Positions 62,226-64,000 of a stretch of 64,000 nt of DNA are shown here, piece after piece. Made by a program: the position numbers and the translations under genes. Within the stretch, counting starts at the first letter, position 1, and every line of letters begins with the position of its first letter. Source of the DNA: Micromonospora echinofusca (GTDB lineage: Bacteria; Actinomycetota; Actinomycetes; Mycobacteriales; Micromonosporaceae); contig NZ_LT607733.1 of assembly GCF_900091445.1 (NCBI RefSeq), positions 1,009,501 through 1,073,500 of the forward strand, in the 5' to 3' direction. Under the pieces are notes generated by a model, which had not been told where the DNA came from, did no database searches, and saw only the letters and a program-made list of their open reading frames with translations.

Positions 62226-63065
62226 GTGGTGGACGCGGAGCGAGACGGGGGTGGTCGCGTGAGCGTGGCGCAGTCGGCGCGGGAACGGGCGCGCCCGAGG
62301 TTGCCGCGGGTGCCGGCGCTGGCGGTGCTGGCGCACCATCTCGTCGGCTACCGGCGCACCTGGCGGGCCGGGCTGTTCTCGTCGTTCCTGCTACCGGTGC
62401 TGACCGTCCTCGGCTTCGGCGTCGGCGTCGGCGCCTACGTCGACCAGGGCATCGACAGGGTGAGCTACCTCGACTGGATCGTGCCCGGCCTGATCGCGTC
62501 GACGGCGTTGCAGACGGCCGTCAACGAGTCGACGTGGCCCGTGTTCGGCAACTTCCAGTGGGTCAAGACCTACTTCGCGCAGAGCGCGGCGCCGCTGCGG
62601 GTGGGCGACATCCTCGGCGGGCACCTGGCCTTCGTGGTGTTCCGGGTGGTCACCACCGTCGCGGCGTTCCTGCTGGTGACGGCCCTGCTCGGGGCGCTGC
62701 GCTCGCCGTGGGCGCTCGTCGCGCTGCCGGTGACGGCGCTGCTCGGGCTGGCGGTCGCCGCGCCGACCTTCGCGTACGCGTCGGTGATCTCCGTCGACAG
62801 TTGGCTCGCGATGCTGCTCCGCTTCGCGGTGATCCCGATGACGCTCTTCGCCGGCGTGTTCTTCCCCGTCGAGTCGCTGCCCCTGGCGCTGCGCTGGTTG
62901 GCGTACGCGACTCCGCTCTGGCACGGCGTCGACCTGTGCCGGGCGGCGGCGCTCGGCGTCGCCCCGCAGTGGTCGGTCGTCGGCCACCTGCTCTACCTCG
63001 CGGCCTGGGCGGTCGGCGGCTGGCTGCTGGCCCGGCACGCGTTCCGTCGCAGGCTGGTCGTCTAG
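62226..63065 (+). CDS. ABC transporter permease (NodJ/ABC-2 type), first
   Basis: 279 residues from GTG 62226 (next GTG in line at 62229), AGGAAGG upstream. Six transmembrane helices, with YLDWIVPGLIASTALQTAVN and ESTWPVFGNFQWVKTYFAQS as in NodJ-like permeases, and the C-terminal RWLAYATPLWHGVDLCRA. Pairs with the second permease and the ATPase to form a heterodimeric exporter. Confidence 0.9.
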   Translation: MVDAERDGGGRVSVAQSARERARPRLPRVPALAVLAHHLVGYRRTWRAGLFSSFLLPVLTVLGFGVGVGAYVDQGIDRVSYLDWIVPGLIASTALQTAVNESTWPVFGNFQWVKTYFAQSAAPLRVGDILGGHLAFVVFRVVTTVAAFLLVTALLGALRSPWALVALPVTALLGLAVAAPTFAYASVISVDSWLAMLLRFAVIPMTLFAGVFFPVESLPLALRWLAYATPLWHGVDLCRAAALGVAPQWSVVGHLLYLAAWAVGGWLLARHAFRRRLVV

Positions 63066-63069
63066 GAGG

Positions 63070-63885
63070 GTGGCAGTGGTCGGTCTCGTCCTGCCCAGGC
63101 TGGTCGCCGTCTCCGCCGCGTCCCGCCGCTCGGTCTCCGTGGCCGAGCGCAACGTCGCGGCCCTGAAGGCCGTCTACTGGCTGCTGCTCGTCTCCGGGTT
63201 CGTGGAGCCGCTGCTCTACCTGCTCTCCATCGGTGTCGGGGTCGGCAGGCTGGTCGGCGACCTCACCCTGCCGGGCGGCGAGGTCGTCACCTACGCGGCG
63301 TTCGTCGCGCCGGCCATGCTCGCGTCGTCGGCCATGTCCGGCGCGCTGTCGGAGACGACCTTCAACTTCTTCGGCAAGATGAAGCAGATGAAGCTGTACG
63401 ACGGGGTGATCGCCACCCCGGTGCAGCCGTTCGAGATCGCGCTGGGGGAGCTGCTCTGGGCGATGCTGCGCGGCAGCGCATACTCGGCCGCCTTCCTGGT
63501 GGTGATGGTGGTGATGGACCTGACCACCGCCGCTCGGGCGCTGGTCGCCTTCCCGGCGGCCGTGCTGGTCGGCTTCGCGTTCGGCGCGCTGGGCATGGCG
63601 ATCACCACCTTCATGCGCAGCTGGCACGACTTCGACCTGATGTCGGCGGCCCAGTTCACCCTCTTCCTCTTCTCCGGCACGTTCGTCCCCGCCGAGTCCT
63701 ACCCGGCCGCGCTGCGCTGGGCGGTCGAGGTGACGCCGCTCTACCGCGCGGTGCACCTGATCCGCGGCGTCTCGGTGGGCGCGGCCGGCTGGGAGTGGGT
63801 GCTCGACGTACTCTACCTGCTCGTGGCGGTGGCCCTCGGGCTGCTGATCGCCTCGCGGCGGATGGGCAGGTTGCTCTACGGCTAG
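63070..63885 (+). CDS. ABC transporter permease (NodJ/ABC-2 type), second
   Basis: 271 residues from GTG 63070 (VAVVGLVLPRLVAVSAASRR) with AGGAGG four bases upstream and four bases after the first permease stop. Six transmembrane helices; YAAFVAPAMLASSAMSGALS and ETTFNFFGKMKQMKLYDGVI, and VEVTPLYRAVHLIRGVS align with the first permease, so the two are paralogues. Confidence 0.9.
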   Translation: MAVVGLVLPRLVAVSAASRRSVSVAERNVAALKAVYWLLLVSGFVEPLLYLLSIGVGVGRLVGDLTLPGGEVVTYAAFVAPAMLASSAMSGALSETTFNFFGKMKQMKLYDGVIATPVQPFEIALGELLWAMLRGSAYSAAFLVVMVVMDLTTAARALVAFPAAVLVGFAFGALGMAITTFMRSWHDFDLMSAAQFTLFLFSGTFVPAESYPAALRWAVEVTPLYRAVHLIRGVSVGAAGWEWVLDVLYLLVAVALGLLIASRRMGRLLYG

Positions 63886-63948
63886 GGGTTAACGGCGGCG
63901 GCTGCCTGGGCATGTCGAGGGGACTGACGCCGAGCACGAGGAGGGGCG

Positions 63949-64000
63949 ATGGCCTCCGACGAGTCTTCCGCCCGCAGCGGGCGCGACCGCGACGATTCCG
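63949..64000 (+). CDS. Start of an unidentified gene (partial)
   Basis: ATG 63949 with GAGGAGGGG upstream and 17 codons, MASDESSARSGRDRDDS, before the window ends. Charged and polar; no family can be assigned. Confidence 0.55.
   Translation, partial: MASDESSARSGRDRDDS

Overview
High-GC actinobacterial chromosome, most probably Micromonospora or a close Micromonosporaceae relative. The grounds are strong G/C bias at third codon positions, frequent GTG/TTG starts with 4-bp stop/start overlaps, and a gene order (hemW-hrcA-dnaJ-rsmE ... phoH-ybeY-corC-era-recO-uppS ... zur-arsR ... glyS-dusB ... dgt-dnaG) that parallels the block known from mycobacteria and streptomycetes. The window is core chromosome. 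I see no rRNA, tRNA, phage, IS transposase or CRISPR array.

Layout. 1-9.2 kb: partial enoyl-CoA hydratase, hemW, a DUF4870 protein, CIRCE-hrcA-dnaJ-rsmE, PPK2, an SDR, a HIT protein and a serine hydrolase. 9.4-17.9 kb: phoH-ybeY-corC-(cytidine deaminase-like)-era, an acyltransferase and a DUF4097 lipoprotein (convergent), recO-uppS and a 61-aa protein. 18-23.4 kb: gnd, a 78-aa basic protein with an unusual leader, and a TPP-riboswitch-controlled ECF transporter (ykoE-like S, double ATPase, T). 23.4-29.8 kb: YraQ/TIGR03943 permease pair, hydrolase, SIS protein, DUF6328 and an acyl-CoA dehydrogenase. 29.9-34 kb: zinc cluster znuA-znuC-znuB-arsR-zur behind a Zur-type operator. 34.2-38.7 kb: small proteins, glyS, dusB and a C39-like secreted protein. 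39-44.8 kb: MITE-like inverted repeat, secreted GH20 hexosaminidase with a LacI/CebR-like operator, ppdK and a roadblock protein. 45-53.1 kb: VOC-dgt, an IdeR-box siderophore-interacting protein, a MerR regulator with its operator, a BCCT carrier and dnaG. 53.1-60.2 kb: one minus-strand operon with TRAP fused permease, TAXI binding protein, nitrate/nitrite-type sensor kinase, roadblock protein and a second TAXI binding protein. 60.6-64 kb: NodI/NodJ-like ABC exporter with two permeases, and the start of another gene.

Most noteworthy: (1) the TAXI/TRAP operon with an embedded conservon-like kinase/roadblock pair and a paralogous second binding protein, suggesting transport-coupled signalling; (2) long intergenic hairpins with CGATCATG ends, two sharing a 20-base arm between convergent genes and a variant inside the ECF operon; (3) a 151-bp MITE-like element; (4) more than a dozen TANNNT boxes 6-7 nt before start codons, implying many leaderless mRNAs; (5) metal and nutrient switches readable from sequence (CIRCE, TPP, Zur, IdeR, MerR). 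Functions are inferred from sequence motifs alone; no database search was run.
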